From the NCBI GenBank assembly GCA_001543395.1, contig LPNG01000009.1:1-64000 (forward strand): a stretch of 64,000 bases of DNA. The letters run 5' to 3'. The stretch comes from Candidatus Alcium sp. F082 (GTDB lineage: Bacteria; Bacteroidota; Bacteroidia; Bacteroidales; F082). Below are positions 8,333-16,506 of the stretch, in pieces; the stretch's first letter is position 1, and every line of letters starts with the position of its first letter. Made by a program: the position numbers and the translations under genes. The notes beneath the pieces were generated by a model. It was given only the letters and a program-made list of their open reading frames with translations. It ran no database searches and was not told the DNA's origin.

Positions 8333-9424
8333 ATGCACGAGTTTTTGCATTTGTTTCTGGATGTGCTGAGAAACAGCGTCTTAATCACTGGCTTGGTGAT
8401 TATCATGATGCTGATGATCGAGTATGTCAACATACATTCGCACGGGAAATGGTTCACGCGGCTGCGTCAAAACCGCTTCGGACAAGTGGTTTTGGGCGCG
8501 GGTTTGGGCATCATCCCTGGCTGTATGGGCGGTTTTGCCGCCGTGTCGATGTATTCGCATAAGCTGTTGAGCTTCGGCGCCTTGATCGCCATGATGATTG
8601 CCTCGTCGGGCGACGAAGCTTTCGTCATGCTCGCCATGATTCCCAAGGAGGCCTTGCTTCTGATGGCGGTCTTGTTTGCCGTCGCCATCCTCGTGGGCTG
8701 GCTGGTGGATAGGTTCTCCAAGTCGAACAACAAAACCCAACACGAAGGCTGCGAGGACGGCTACCAGATCCATGAGGAAGACCACCATGACGAGACACAC
8801 CAACCCGAGAAAGCATCGTTCCGCAACATGCGCCACGCCAGCGCAGAGCGTATCGCCCTGCTGCTTGGCGTCATCCTGTTCATCGCTGCCCTTGCCTTCG
8901 GTATGCTGGAGCACGAACATGAGCACGAGGAAGCCGTCCACACCCAGCTGAACATCTTCGACGAGTATTGGATGAACCTCATCTTTGCCGTCGTGAGCCT
9001 CTTCGTAGTGTGGTTCATCGCCACGGCTCCCGAACATGTCGTCAAGGAACACCTTTGGGAACACATCATCCGCAAGCATTTCCTGAGCATCTTCCTCTGG
9101 ACCTTCGGTGCTTTGTTTGTCATCCAGGTCGGGCTGCATTACTTTGACATTGAAACCCTTATCAGCAACAACATCCCGTGGATGATCCTGTTGGCCGTCT
9201 TGGTGGGCATCATCCCTGAGTCGGGACCGCATTTGCTGTTTGTCACTTTGTTTGCCACGGGCACAGTGCCTTTCTCGGTGCTGCTGGCCAGCAGCATCTC
9301 GCAGGACGGCCATGCCTCGTTGCCTTTGCTTGCCGAGAGCAAAAGGAGTTTCGTCAAGGCAAAGATTGTCAATGCCTTGGTGGCGGCAGTTTGCGGGTAT
9401 TTGTATTATTTTGTTGGGGTTTAA
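8333..9424 (+). CDS. Putative manganese / heavy-metal exporter (DUF2899, ArsP_2-like)
   Basis: A membrane protein of about 363 residues in two related halves of roughly five helices, joined by a cytosolic linker rich in His, Asp and Glu (EDGYQIHEEDHHDETH) and a later HEHEHEE stretch, both likely metal-binding. Each half carries the family signature: GIIPGCMGGFAAVSMY with SSGDEAFVM in the first, and GIIPESGPHLLFVTLF with SISQDGHASLPLLAES in the second. This matches the family annotated as putative manganese transporter or 10-TM heavy-metal exporter. The ORF-track start at 8312 is a TTG inside the promoter; the ATG at 8333 is used. Substrate is inferred from the family name and His-rich loops only. 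Confidence 0.82.
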   Translation: MHEFLHLFLDVLRNSVLITGLVIIMMLMIEYVNIHSHGKWFTRLRQNRFGQVVLGAGLGIIPGCMGGFAAVSMYSHKLLSFGALIAMMIASSGDEAFVMLAMIPKEALLLMAVLFAVAILVGWLVDRFSKSNNKTQHEGCEDGYQIHEEDHHDETHQPEKASFRNMRHASAERIALLLGVILFIAALAFGMLEHEHEHEEAVHTQLNIFDEYWMNLIFAVVSLFVVWFIATAPEHVVKEHLWEHIIRKHFLSIFLWTFGALFVIQVGLHYFDIETLISNNIPWMILLAVLVGIIPESGPHLLFVTLFATGTVPFSVLLASSISQDGHASLPLLAESKRSFVKAKIVNALVAAVCGYLYYFVGV

Positions 9425-9433
9425 CGATATTGA

Positions 9434-9557
9434 GATTCCCCTGCGGGGAATGGAGTATTAGCATTTAATCATGCGGCGGTATAAACGGTTTCCATTAGGA
9501 ACCTGTTTTAACCGCCGCTTTGTAACTATAATAAGAACTCCATTCCCGAAGGGAATC
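9434..9557. repeat. Nested palindromic (BIME/REP-like) element, copy A
   Basis: The element begins with GATTCCCCTGCGGGGAATGG and ends with CATTCCCGAAGGGAATC. These are two small palindromes in inverted orientation. Between them lie GCGGCGGT (9473-9480) and its complement ACCGCCGC (9511-9518), so the whole element can fold into a long hairpin. A second copy of the same design lies at 12184-12311, on the other side of the TonB gene. The right end lies 10 bp before the riboswitch promoter. Confidence 0.85.
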
Positions 9558-9566
9558 TTTTTTCGC

Positions 9567-9596
9567 TTGACATATTGAAATAATTCCTATTTTTGC
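9567..9596 (+). promoter_or_regulatory. Promoter of the TPP riboswitch-TonB receptor unit
   Basis: TTGA at 9567-9570 acts as the -33 box and TATTTTTGC at 9588-9596 as the -7 box, 18 bp apart. Transcription would start near 9603, at the first bases of the riboswitch. Confidence 0.65.
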
Positions 9597-9607
9597 CGCC
9601 GATACCA

Positions 9608-9698
9608 ATAGGGGTGCCTTATCCGCTTGCGGATTGAAAGACAGGCTGAGATCAAACCCTTTGCACCTGATACGGATAATGCCGAGACAGGGAATCGA
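9608..9698 (+). promoter_or_regulatory. TPP (thiamine pyrophosphate) riboswitch, THI element
   Basis: The conserved THI-box segments occur in order and with correct spacing: GGGGTGCC (9611-9618), a variable P3 hairpin (ATCCGCTTGCGGAT), GGCTGAGATCAAACCC, TTGCACCTGATACGGATAATGCC (close to the consensus ACCTGATCTGGATAATGCC), and the closing AGGGAA. The aptamer lies about 60 bp upstream of the TonB receptor start, so TPP binding should lower receptor expression. The expression platform is not obvious, as in many Bacteroidota. Confidence 0.95.
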
Positions 9699-9755
9699 GT
9701 TCCTCATCATTCCTCTATTGATTTATTGAATTATTAATCTTTAAATCAACGAGTT

Positions 9756-12173
9756 ATGCTCAAAAAACACATCATTTTTCTTGCTTTCGCCACTTTCGTG
9801 ACGATGAGTCTTCATGCACAAAACCTAGACACCACTAATGTTCAGAACCTGGATGAGGTGATAATCAACGGCGTGCGCCTTCAAAAAAACGCACCCTTCT
9901 CCGTCACCAACATCGAGAAGGTGGAACTCAGCGACTTTTCGAAAACCGGCCAAGAGCTCCCCTTCCTGTTTGCCAAGACGCCCGGCATCATCGCTTGGGG
10001 TGAGAACGGCATAGGCTCCGGCACCTCCTACATGCGCATCCGCGGCGCGGGCGACTCGCGCATCAACGTCACCCTCGACGGCGTGTCGCTCAACTCGCCC
10101 GAAGACCAATGCGTGTTCTGGGCCAACATGAACAGCTACGGCTCACTTCTCAGCTCAGTGCAGATCCAACGCGGCGTGGGTAGCTCCACCAACGGCGACG
10201 GCGCCTTTGGTGGCACGATATCGCTGACATCGGCCAAGCCTTCCTTCGTGCCGAGTGCCGAGATCACGGGCTCCTACGGTTCATTCAACACGCTCAACTT
10301 CGGTGCCAAGGCCTCCACGGGCCTGCTGTGGAACCACCTCATCGTCGACGGAGCCTACCACGAGACCCACACCGACGGCTTCATCCACGGCACCAAGGGC
10401 CGCAGCGGCAGCTACTACGGCGGCCTCACCTGGATGGGCAAGAACTTCATCCTCCGCTACAAGAACATCGGCAACTTCGAGATGACCGGCCAGGCCTGGA
10501 ACGGCGTGACGGCTGGCAACAACGACCTCAGCCTTATGGACGGCACCTATGGTGAGCACACGGGCATCAAGACCTACGCCGATATGTATAAGGTGGGTCT
10601 GGGACAGTTCAACTCGCTCTACGAATACCTCGTCACCGACGAGGACGGCAACTTCGTCAAGGACGAGAACGGCCACTACATGACCCAACGCTACCAGATG
10701 AACGACGGCACCTTCTGGGACCGCACCACCGACAACTTCTGGCAAGACCACAACCTCCTCTCCGCAGCTTGGGAGATCAACGAACATTGGTCGACCACGG
10801 CCACGCTGCACTACACCTACGGCTACGGCTACTACGAGGAGTTCCGTCCTAACAACAAACTCTCGAAGTTCGGCATGACCTATTACGACGCTGAAGGCAA
10901 TCAGGTGAAAAAGACCGACTTCGTCCGCAAGAAAGGACTCCGCCAGGACACCTACGGCCTCGTGTGGTTCACCCGTTACAAGAATGCAAACTGGAACATC
11001 ATCGGCGGCATCTCGGCCCAGAACTTCCAAGGCAACCACTTCGGCTATGTGACCTATATCGCCAACCAAGGCGTCGCTGACAAATACCTCGCTGATGGCG
11101 ACTACAAATACTACGACTCCGACGCACAGAAGCTCGACGGCAACGTCTTCGTCAAGGCGGCCTACACTTTTGCCGACCATTGGACCGTCTTCGGCGACAT
11201 GCAGTTCCGCTATGTGGACTACAAGACCAACGGCATCAACGACAAATTCTACGAAGAAGGAAGCCAATATTACAACCAAGAACTCAACATCCACGAGAAG
11301 TACCCCTTCTTCAACCCCAAGGGCGGCATCTCCTTCGACACGGACAGCCACCACGTCTACGCCTCCGTGGCCATGAGCCACCGCGAGCCCGAGCGTAACA
11401 ACTTCACCGACAACGGCTCCTATCCCTTCCCCAAGCCAGAGCAACTCCTCGACTATGAGTTGGGCTACAACTACAACGGACGCATCTTCCAGGCTGGCGC
11501 CAACCTCTATTATATGGACTACAACAACCAGTTCGTACAGACCGGTGCCGTCAGCGACATCGGCGAGGCCCTGACCACCAATATCAAGGACTCGTACCGC
11601 ATGGGCGTCGAGCTGCAGGCTGGCGTAAGCCCCACCAAATGGTTGACCATCGAGGCCAACGCCGCCTTGAGCCAAAACAAGGTCAAGGACTTCGACGAGG
11701 TCGTGGAGAACTGGGACGACTGGGAAGGCAACACCGATGCCAACGGCCAAGCCTACGATGGTGACGGCTACGATGTTATCCACTACGACAACTCCACCCT
11801 GGCCTTCTCGCCTTCGGCCATCCTGAACGGCTTCGTCACCTTCCACCACAAGGGCTTCGAGGCCACCTGGCACACGAACTACGTCTCACGCATGTATCTC
11901 GACAATACCGAGAACCTCGACCGTTCGTTGCCGGCCTACAGCACCTCCAACGTCAGCCTCGGCTACACGCTGAAGCCCAAGAAAGTCGTCAAGGAAGCCA
12001 TCGTGAAGGTGAACTTCAACAACATCTTCAACGAGCGCTACGCCGCCAGCGGCTGGGTCTACTCGGCCATCTGCGACAGCTACGGTCACCCCAACGACAA
12101 CCGCTACTACCAAATCGGTTTCATCCCGATGGCAGGTTTCCATGTCATGGGTAATCTGACGCTGAGGTTCTAG
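9756..12173 (+). CDS. TonB-dependent outer-membrane receptor, predicted thiamine uptake
   Basis: An 805-residue TonB-dependent receptor with signal peptide (MLKKHIIFLAFATFVTMSLHA). Next come a short TonB-box-like region (NLDEVIINGVRLQ), a plug domain (SYMRIRGAGDSRINVTLDGV, VQIQRGVGSSTNGDGAFGGT) and a 22-strand barrel ending in the terminal strand MGNLTLRF with a C-terminal aromatic residue. Because the only gene behind the TPP riboswitch is this receptor, thiamine or a thiamine precursor is the predicted ligand. The link between THI elements and outer-membrane receptors in Bacteroidota is established by comparative genomics. No inner-membrane transporter (PnuT/ThiT type) is adjacent. Confidence 0.9.
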   Translation: MLKKHIIFLAFATFVTMSLHAQNLDTTNVQNLDEVIINGVRLQKNAPFSVTNIEKVELSDFSKTGQELPFLFAKTPGIIAWGENGIGSGTSYMRIRGAGDSRINVTLDGVSLNSPEDQCVFWANMNSYGSLLSSVQIQRGVGSSTNGDGAFGGTISLTSAKPSFVPSAEITGSYGSFNTLNFGAKASTGLLWNHLIVDGAYHETHTDGFIHGTKGRSGSYYGGLTWMGKNFILRYKNIGNFEMTGQAWNGVTAGNNDLSLMDGTYGEHTGIKTYADMYKVGLGQFNSLYEYLVTDEDGNFVKDENGHYMTQRYQMNDGTFWDRTTDNFWQDHNLLSAAWEINEHWSTTATLHYTYGYGYYEEFRPNNKLSKFGMTYYDAEGNQVKKTDFVRKKGLRQDTYGLVWFTRYKNANWNIIGGISAQNFQGNHFGYVTYIANQGVADKYLADGDYKYYDSDAQKLDGNVFVKAAYTFADHWTVFGDMQFRYVDYKTNGINDKFYEEGSQYYNQELNIHEKYPFFNPKGGISFDTDSHHVYASVAMSHREPERNNFTDNGSYPFPKPEQLLDYELGYNYNGRIFQAGANLYYMDYNNQFVQTGAVSDIGEALTTNIKDSYRMGVELQAGVSPTKWLTIEANAALSQNKVKDFDEVVENWDDWEGNTDANGQAYDGDGYDVIHYDNSTLAFSPSAILNGFVTFHHKGFEATWHTNYVSRMYLDNTENLDRSLPAYSTSNVSLGYTLKPKKVVKEAIVKVNFNNIFNERYAASGWVYSAICDSYGHPNDNRYYQIGFIPMAGFHVMGNLTLRF

Positions 12174-12183
12174 AGCTGGCATA

Positions 12184-12311
12184 GATTCCCCTTCGGGGAA
12201 TGGAGAATTCATCCAACTAAAATGCGGCGGCTTGTAGCGTTTACAAAGGGTAAACATTACTTGCCGCCGCTTATTATACGAACACTTTATGCCATTCCCC
12301 GCAGGGGAATC
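12184..12311. repeat. Nested palindromic (BIME/REP-like) element, copy B
   Basis: Starts GATTCCCCTTCGGGGAATGG and ends CCATTCCCCGCAGGGGAATC. An inner pair GCGGCGG ... CCGCCGC brackets the small hairpin GTTTAC AAAGG GTAAAC. It has the same plan as copy A, but only the ends and the GCGGCGG/CCGCCGC pair are conserved. It fills the gap between the convergent TonB receptor and PreA-like genes and could act as a bidirectional terminator. Confidence 0.85.
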
Positions 12312-12321
12312 TCAATTCCGT

Positions 12322-13797
12322 TTATTTCGTTTTTGCGATCCGCTTCGCCACGCCGATGGCGCCTGTGGGACAGACGAGTCGGCAGAGGTGGCAGCCCACG
12401 CACCGCTTTCCATCTAGATGCGGCTGACGCAGGTCGGCATCGAAGGTGATGGCCTGATGGCCGCCGTCTTGGCAGGAGGTGTAGCAACGGCCGCAGCCGA
12501 TGCATTGCTCACGGTCGAAGGTGGGATACACGATGGTGTCGCGGTCGAGGTTTGTGGGGGTGTCGAAATTGGGCAGCTCCTCTCCTACCAGATCCGACAG
12601 GTGCTCGACGCCGCGTTCTGCCATATAGTTTTGCAGCCCAAGCACGAGGTCGTCGATGATGCGGTAGCCGTACTGCATCACGGCGGTGCACACCTGCACG
12701 TTGCTGCAGCCCAGCTGGATGAACTCAAGCGCGTCGCGCCAGGTCTCGATGCCACCGATGCCGCTCAGCTCGAAGCGTTTGCCATTGTTGGTGGCGGTGA
12801 AGATGGGATTTTTCGCCATTTCGAGGATATGGCGCAAGGCGATAGGCTTCACGGCACGGCCCGAGAGTCCGGAGATGGTCTTCTTATCGGCCACGGCACC
12901 GCGAATGTTCATGGTCACGCTCTTGATGGTGTTGATGGCCGACACCGCATCGGCGCTGGCGAAATAGGCGGCCATGGCGGGCTGGTTGATTTGGGTGATG
13001 TTGGGCGTCATCTTGGGGATGACCGGGATCTTGACGTTATGCTTCACGTAGGCCGTGTAGAACAGCACCAGTTCCGAGTTCTGTCCCACGTCGCTGCCCA
13101 TGCCGGCCAACTTCATCTGTGGGCAGGAGAAATTCAGCTCCACGGCGTCGACGCCGGCCTCTTCGGCCATTTTCGCCAGCGTGATCCACTCCGTCTCGGC
13201 GTTGCCCATGATAGAGGCGACGACAATTTTCGAGGGATAGTCTTTTTTCAGTCTGCGCAAGATGTCGAAGTCCACCTCGACGGGATTCTCGCTCAGCTGC
13301 TCCATGTTACGGAAGCCGAAGAAATCGGAGCGGCCCGGCTCGTTGACGGCATCGAAGCGCGGCGACACCTCGCGGATGTCCTCCATGCAGATGGTCTTAT
13401 AGAACACGCCCGCCCATCCAGCATCGAAGGCCCGCGCCACCATCTCGTAGTTGGTGCAGATGGCCGACGAGGCGAGGAAGAAGGGATTCTCGCAAGGGAT
13501 GCCGCAGAAGTCGATGGCAAGGCTAGGGAGATCCTTTTGTGGCTTCGTGCCTTTGGCGGCTTTCGCCAGCTCCCTGATGCGGATCGGCCTGTCGTAGTGG
13601 ATGCAGGCCGTCTCGGCGGCTTGCAGCTCAGCGTCGCTGCATGGGTCGAGCCACTGTGCGGCAACGGCTTCGTTGTCGAATCGTATGGCGCGTATGGCGC
13701 GTGCTGGGTCGCCATTCTTGCAGGCCTTGCTGCACGGCGCATCGGCGCAGAGCAAGCATCTTGCAGCTTCTTCTTGGAGGTGCATAGTTTTGTTCAT
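12322..13797 (-). CDS. PreA-like dihydropyrimidine dehydrogenase with N-terminal Fe-S segment
   Basis: 491 residues in three parts. Residues about 1-85 hold a cysteine cluster CLLCADAPCSKACKNGDP, like the N-terminal Fe-S segment of PreT and eukaryotic DPD. Residues about 90-400 are a dihydroorotate-dehydrogenase-like FMN barrel with VELNFSCPQMKLAGMG containing the DPD-type catalytic Cys. The C-terminus carries two [4Fe-4S] motifs, CIGCGRCYTSC and CVGCHLCRLVCPTGAI. It should reduce uracil or thymine, or act as a related ferredoxin-dependent reductase. No PreT (NADH/FAD subunit) is next to it. The odd point is the PreT-type N-terminal cluster attached directly to PreA. Confidence 0.85.
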   Translation of the reverse strand: MNKTMHLQEEAARCLLCADAPCSKACKNGDPARAIRAIRFDNEAVAAQWLDPCSDAELQAAETACIHYDRPIRIRELAKAAKGTKPQKDLPSLAIDFCGIPCENPFFLASSAICTNYEMVARAFDAGWAGVFYKTICMEDIREVSPRFDAVNEPGRSDFFGFRNMEQLSENPVEVDFDILRRLKKDYPSKIVVASIMGNAETEWITLAKMAEEAGVDAVELNFSCPQMKLAGMGSDVGQNSELVLFYTAYVKHNVKIPVIPKMTPNITQINQPAMAAYFASADAVSAINTIKSVTMNIRGAVADKKTISGLSGRAVKPIALRHILEMAKNPIFTATNNGKRFELSGIGGIETWRDALEFIQLGCSNVQVCTAVMQYGYRIIDDLVLGLQNYMAERGVEHLSDLVGEELPNFDTPTNLDRDTIVYPTFDREQCIGCGRCYTSCQDGGHQAITFDADLRQPHLDGKRCVGCHLCRLVCPTGAIGVAKRIAKTK

Positions 13798-13826
13798 AGC
13801 GTCAGTGTTAGGAGGTTTAGTGGGGA

Positions 13827-13855
13827 CAAAAGTAGAAATAATTTGGTTTTACAAA
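13827..13855 (-). promoter_or_regulatory. Promoter of the PreA-like gene
   Basis: Minus strand TTTG (13852-13855) and TACTTTTG (13827-13834) are 17 bp apart, about 30 bp upstream of the start codon. It is divergent from the hsdM promoter. Confidence 0.5.
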
Positions 13856-13864
13856 TCCTTATTA

Positions 13865-13894
13865 TTGAATTTCGACACTTTTCCTTATTTTTGC
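13865..13894 (+). promoter_or_regulatory. Promoter of the type I RM operon
   Basis: TTG at 13865-13867 and TATTTTTGC at 13886-13894, 18 bp apart, sit 21 bp before the hsdM ATG. This fixes the hsdM start at 13916 rather than the far-upstream ORF-track start. Confidence 0.65.
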
Positions 13895-13915
13895 GCATTA
13901 AAACATTTTTTCAAA

Positions 13916-15358
13916 ATGGCATTTGAACAGACCTTTAAGAACATCGACAACATCCTTCGCACCGACGAGGGATGCGGCTCCGAACTTGACTATATAGAAC
14001 AGAAATCGTGGATTCTGTTCCTCAAATATCTTGACGACCTTGAAAAGACACGGCGGATGGAAGCCGAACTTCAAGACAAGACCTATACCCCCGTGATTGC
14101 AGAGGGCTATCGTTGGAACGATTGGGCAATGCCACGCACGAAGACAGGCGAATATGATGTGCATAACGCCCTCGTTGGCGACGACCTCATTGAGTTTGTC
14201 AACGGCAAGTTGTTCCCCTACCTGAAACGCTTTACGAGTTCAAACAACACGGGCATTGAGGCCAAAATCGGAGTGGTGTTCGGCGAAATCCGAAATCGCA
14301 TTGCATCGGGCTACAACCTTCGTGATGTGTTGGAACAGGTGGACGGCTTGAAATTCCAAACCACCGAACAGAAACACGAACTTACCTACCTGTACGAATC
14401 TTCCCTGAACAAGATGGGCAACGCAGGGCGCAATGGTGGCGAATACTACACGCCTCGACCGCTCATCCGTACCATCGTGAAGATAGTGAACCCTGAGATT
14501 GGCAAGTCGGTGTATGACGGGGCTTGCGGCTCAGCGGGCTTCCTGTGCGAGGCTTACAACTATATGCACGGCAACGTGAAGAAGACCGCCGATGAGCGTA
14601 CCTTGCAGACCTCAACCTTCTACGGAAAAGAGGTGAAGGGCTTGGCCTACATCATCGGAATGATGAATATGATTTTGCACGGCGTTGAGTGTCCGAACAT
14701 AACACGCACCAACACCCTGACCGAGAACCTTGCCGACGTTCAGGAGAAAGACCGCTTCGACTACATCCTTGCCAATCCCCCGTTTGGCGGCAAGGAGCGT
14801 GCCGAGGTGCAACAGAATTTCCCCATCAAGACGAGCGAAACGGCCTACCTGTTCTTGCAGCACTTCATCAAGTACCTGAGGGCGGGCGGCTCAGCGGGCA
14901 TCGTCATCAAGAACACGTTCCTGAGCAACACGGATAATGCCTCTATCGCCTTGCGCAAGAAACTCTTGGAAGACTGCAACCTGCATACCATCCTCGACCT
15001 TCCTTCAGGCGTGTTCCAAGCAGGCGTGAAGACCATCGTGCTGTTCTTCAAGAAGGGTGAGCCGACCAAGAAGGTGTGGTTCTACCAACTCAACCTTGAC
15101 CGCACCTTGGGCAAGACCGACCCGCTCAACGAAAACGACCTCGCCGACTTTGTGGAAAAGCAGAAGACCAAGGCCGACAGCCCAAATTCGTGGAGTATCG
15201 ACGTGGCCGACCTGAACGAGAACTACGACCTGTCGCCCAAGAATCCGAACAAGGTGGAAGCCGTGGATGAGCGCACCCCGCAACAGATAGCGGACGAAAT
15301 CAGGGCATTGGCAAGCCAAAATCAGGAATTGTTGGATGAGATAATCGGGATGCTATGA
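13916..15358 (+). CDS. hsdM: Type I restriction-modification DNA methyltransferase subunit M
   Basis: A 480-residue HsdM, the N6-adenine methyltransferase subunit. It has the N-terminal helical HsdM_N domain (FKNIDNILRTDEGCGSELDY), motif I DGACGSAGFLCEAY and catalytic motif IV ILANPPFGGKE. The preceding GEYYTPRPLIRTIV is a strong HsdM signature. The start MAFEQTFKNID follows the promoter; the ORF track runs 105 codons further upstream through the promoter and into the preA leader, which is not credible. The stop overlaps the next gene (ATGA). M with HsdS forms the methylase and with HsdR the restriction complex. Confidence 0.95.
   Translation: MAFEQTFKNIDNILRTDEGCGSELDYIEQKSWILFLKYLDDLEKTRRMEAELQDKTYTPVIAEGYRWNDWAMPRTKTGEYDVHNALVGDDLIEFVNGKLFPYLKRFTSSNNTGIEAKIGVVFGEIRNRIASGYNLRDVLEQVDGLKFQTTEQKHELTYLYESSLNKMGNAGRNGGEYYTPRPLIRTIVKIVNPEIGKSVYDGACGSAGFLCEAYNYMHGNVKKTADERTLQTSTFYGKEVKGLAYIIGMMNMILHGVECPNITRTNTLTENLADVQEKDRFDYILANPPFGGKERAEVQQNFPIKTSETAYLFLQHFIKYLRAGGSAGIVIKNTFLSNTDNASIALRKKLLEDCNLHTILDLPSGVFQAGVKTIVLFFKKGEPTKKVWFYQLNLDRTLGKTDPLNENDLADFVEKQKTKADSPNSWSIDVADLNENYDLSPKNPNKVEAVDERTPQQIADEIRALASQNQELLDEIIGML
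15344..15358 (+). repeat. Direct repeat, left boundary of the DUF1016 cassette
   Basis: ATCGGGATGCTATGA at the hsdM stop / DUF1016 start. It recurs with one mismatch just before hsdS at 16492. Confidence 0.7.
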
Positions 15359-16485
15359 GAGCTATGGAAACCAATAGATTGTTTGAAGATATTTCCGCGC
15401 TGATTGAGCAATCACGGCAACACATCGCCAAATCAGTAAACACAACGATGGTTTACACCTATTTCGGTATTGGCAAATATATTGTGGAATATGAGCAAAA
15501 TGGGGAAAGGAGGGCAGAATATGGTAAAGAAACGCTCAAAAACTTGTCTTTCCGACTTACCGATAAGTATGGAAGAGGATGGAGTGTTGATACATTGGAG
15601 AAATGCAGATGGTTATACAAAGCCTATTCCAACGACCAAATTTCCGCTACAATGCAGCGGAAATCCCTTTCAAAAAAATCCGCTACAGCGCAGCGGAAAT
15701 CTTCCGAAACACCTGACCGACACAACGAAATCGTTCCCGGCACAGATGAAATCCACAGTTTTGTGCTCTCATGGAACCATTATCAGATACTCATGCGCAT
15801 AGACAATCCGTTGGAGCGTAGTTTTTACGAGGTTGAAGCGTACAATGGAAATTGGAGCGTTCGTCAATTGCAACGCCAAGTGGCATCCTCGCTTTTTGAA
15901 CGCTTGGCATTGAGCCGCGACAAGGATGAAGTCATGCGACTGGCTTGCGAAGGACAAATCATGCAAAAGCCCGACGACATCATTAAAAACCCTGTTGTGC
16001 TCGAATTCTGTGGCCTGAAACCCGACGAATCATACACCGAAACAAAACTTGAAACCGCCCTTATCTCCAAAATCCAGCAGTTCTTGATGGAAATGGGTAA
16101 AGGTTTTTTGTTTGAGGCGAGACAAAAACGATTCACTTTCGATGAGGACAATTACTATGTTGATTTGGTGCTCTATAACCGAATATTGCAATGCTATGTG
16201 CTTGTTGACCTCAAAATCGACAAACTTTCCCATCAGGATTTGGGACAAATGCAGATGTATGTGAACTATTTCGACCGATATGTGAAACTTGATTTCGAGA
16301 AGCCGACAATAGGCATTCTGCTCTGTCGCACAAAAAGCAATGCCTTGGTTGAACTGACATTGCCACCCGATGCCAATATTTACGCGCAGCAATACGCTCT
16401 TTGCCTGCCCGACAAACAACTATTGCAAAGCAAACTGCAACAATGGTGCAATGAATTTGAAACAAACAACGTAACTGAAAACTGA
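15355..16485 (+). CDS. DUF1016 / YhcG-type PDDEXK nuclease in the RM operon
   Basis: 376 residues. The N-terminal half (IGKYIVEYEQNGERRAEYGKETL, LSFRLTDKYGRGWSVDTL) is the helical DUF1016_N domain. The C-terminal half is a PD-(D/E)XK fold with YYVDLVLYNR and YVLVDLKIDKLSHQDLGQMQMYVNYFD; the active-site ExK is present as DLK. Homologues are often found inside type I RM operons, where their exact role is unclear. A low-complexity linker (residues about 97-125) contains a duplicated CCGCTACA.GCAGCGG stretch. The start overlaps hsdM by 4 bp; an ATG 9 bp later is an alternative. The gene sits between near-identical 15 bp repeats. Confidence 0.85.
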   Translation: MRAMETNRLFEDISALIEQSRQHIAKSVNTTMVYTYFGIGKYIVEYEQNGERRAEYGKETLKNLSFRLTDKYGRGWSVDTLEKCRWLYKAYSNDQISATMQRKSLSKKSATAQRKSSETPDRHNEIVPGTDEIHSFVLSWNHYQILMRIDNPLERSFYEVEAYNGNWSVRQLQRQVASSLFERLALSRDKDEVMRLACEGQIMQKPDDIIKNPVVLEFCGLKPDESYTETKLETALISKIQQFLMEMGKGFLFEARQKRFTFDEDNYYVDLVLYNRILQCYVLVDLKIDKLSHQDLGQMQMYVNYFDRYVKLDFEKPTIGILLCRTKSNALVELTLPPDANIYAQQYALCLPDKQLLQSKLQQWCNEFETNNVTEN

Positions 16486-16491
16486 AAAATC

Positions 16492-16506
16492 ATTGGGATG
16501 CTATGA
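16492..16506 (+). repeat. Direct repeat, right boundary of the DUF1016 cassette
   Basis: ATTGGGATGCTATGA, containing the hsdS start codon. It matches 15344-15358 with one difference. Confidence 0.7.

Noticed and set aside
10281-11873. 530-residue minus-strand ORF opposite the TonB receptor
   Set aside because: A shadow frame produced by codon bias of the receptor gene; Val- and Glu-rich with no domain.
13601-13915. N-terminal extension of hsdM in the ORF track
   Set aside because: It overlaps the divergent PreA-like gene and both promoters; the HsdM family starts at MAFEQTFKNID.
12418-13926. 502-residue plus-strand ORF opposite the PreA-like gene
   Set aside because: A mirror of a well-supported gene with complete Fe-S motifs, and it runs through the hsdM promoter and start.
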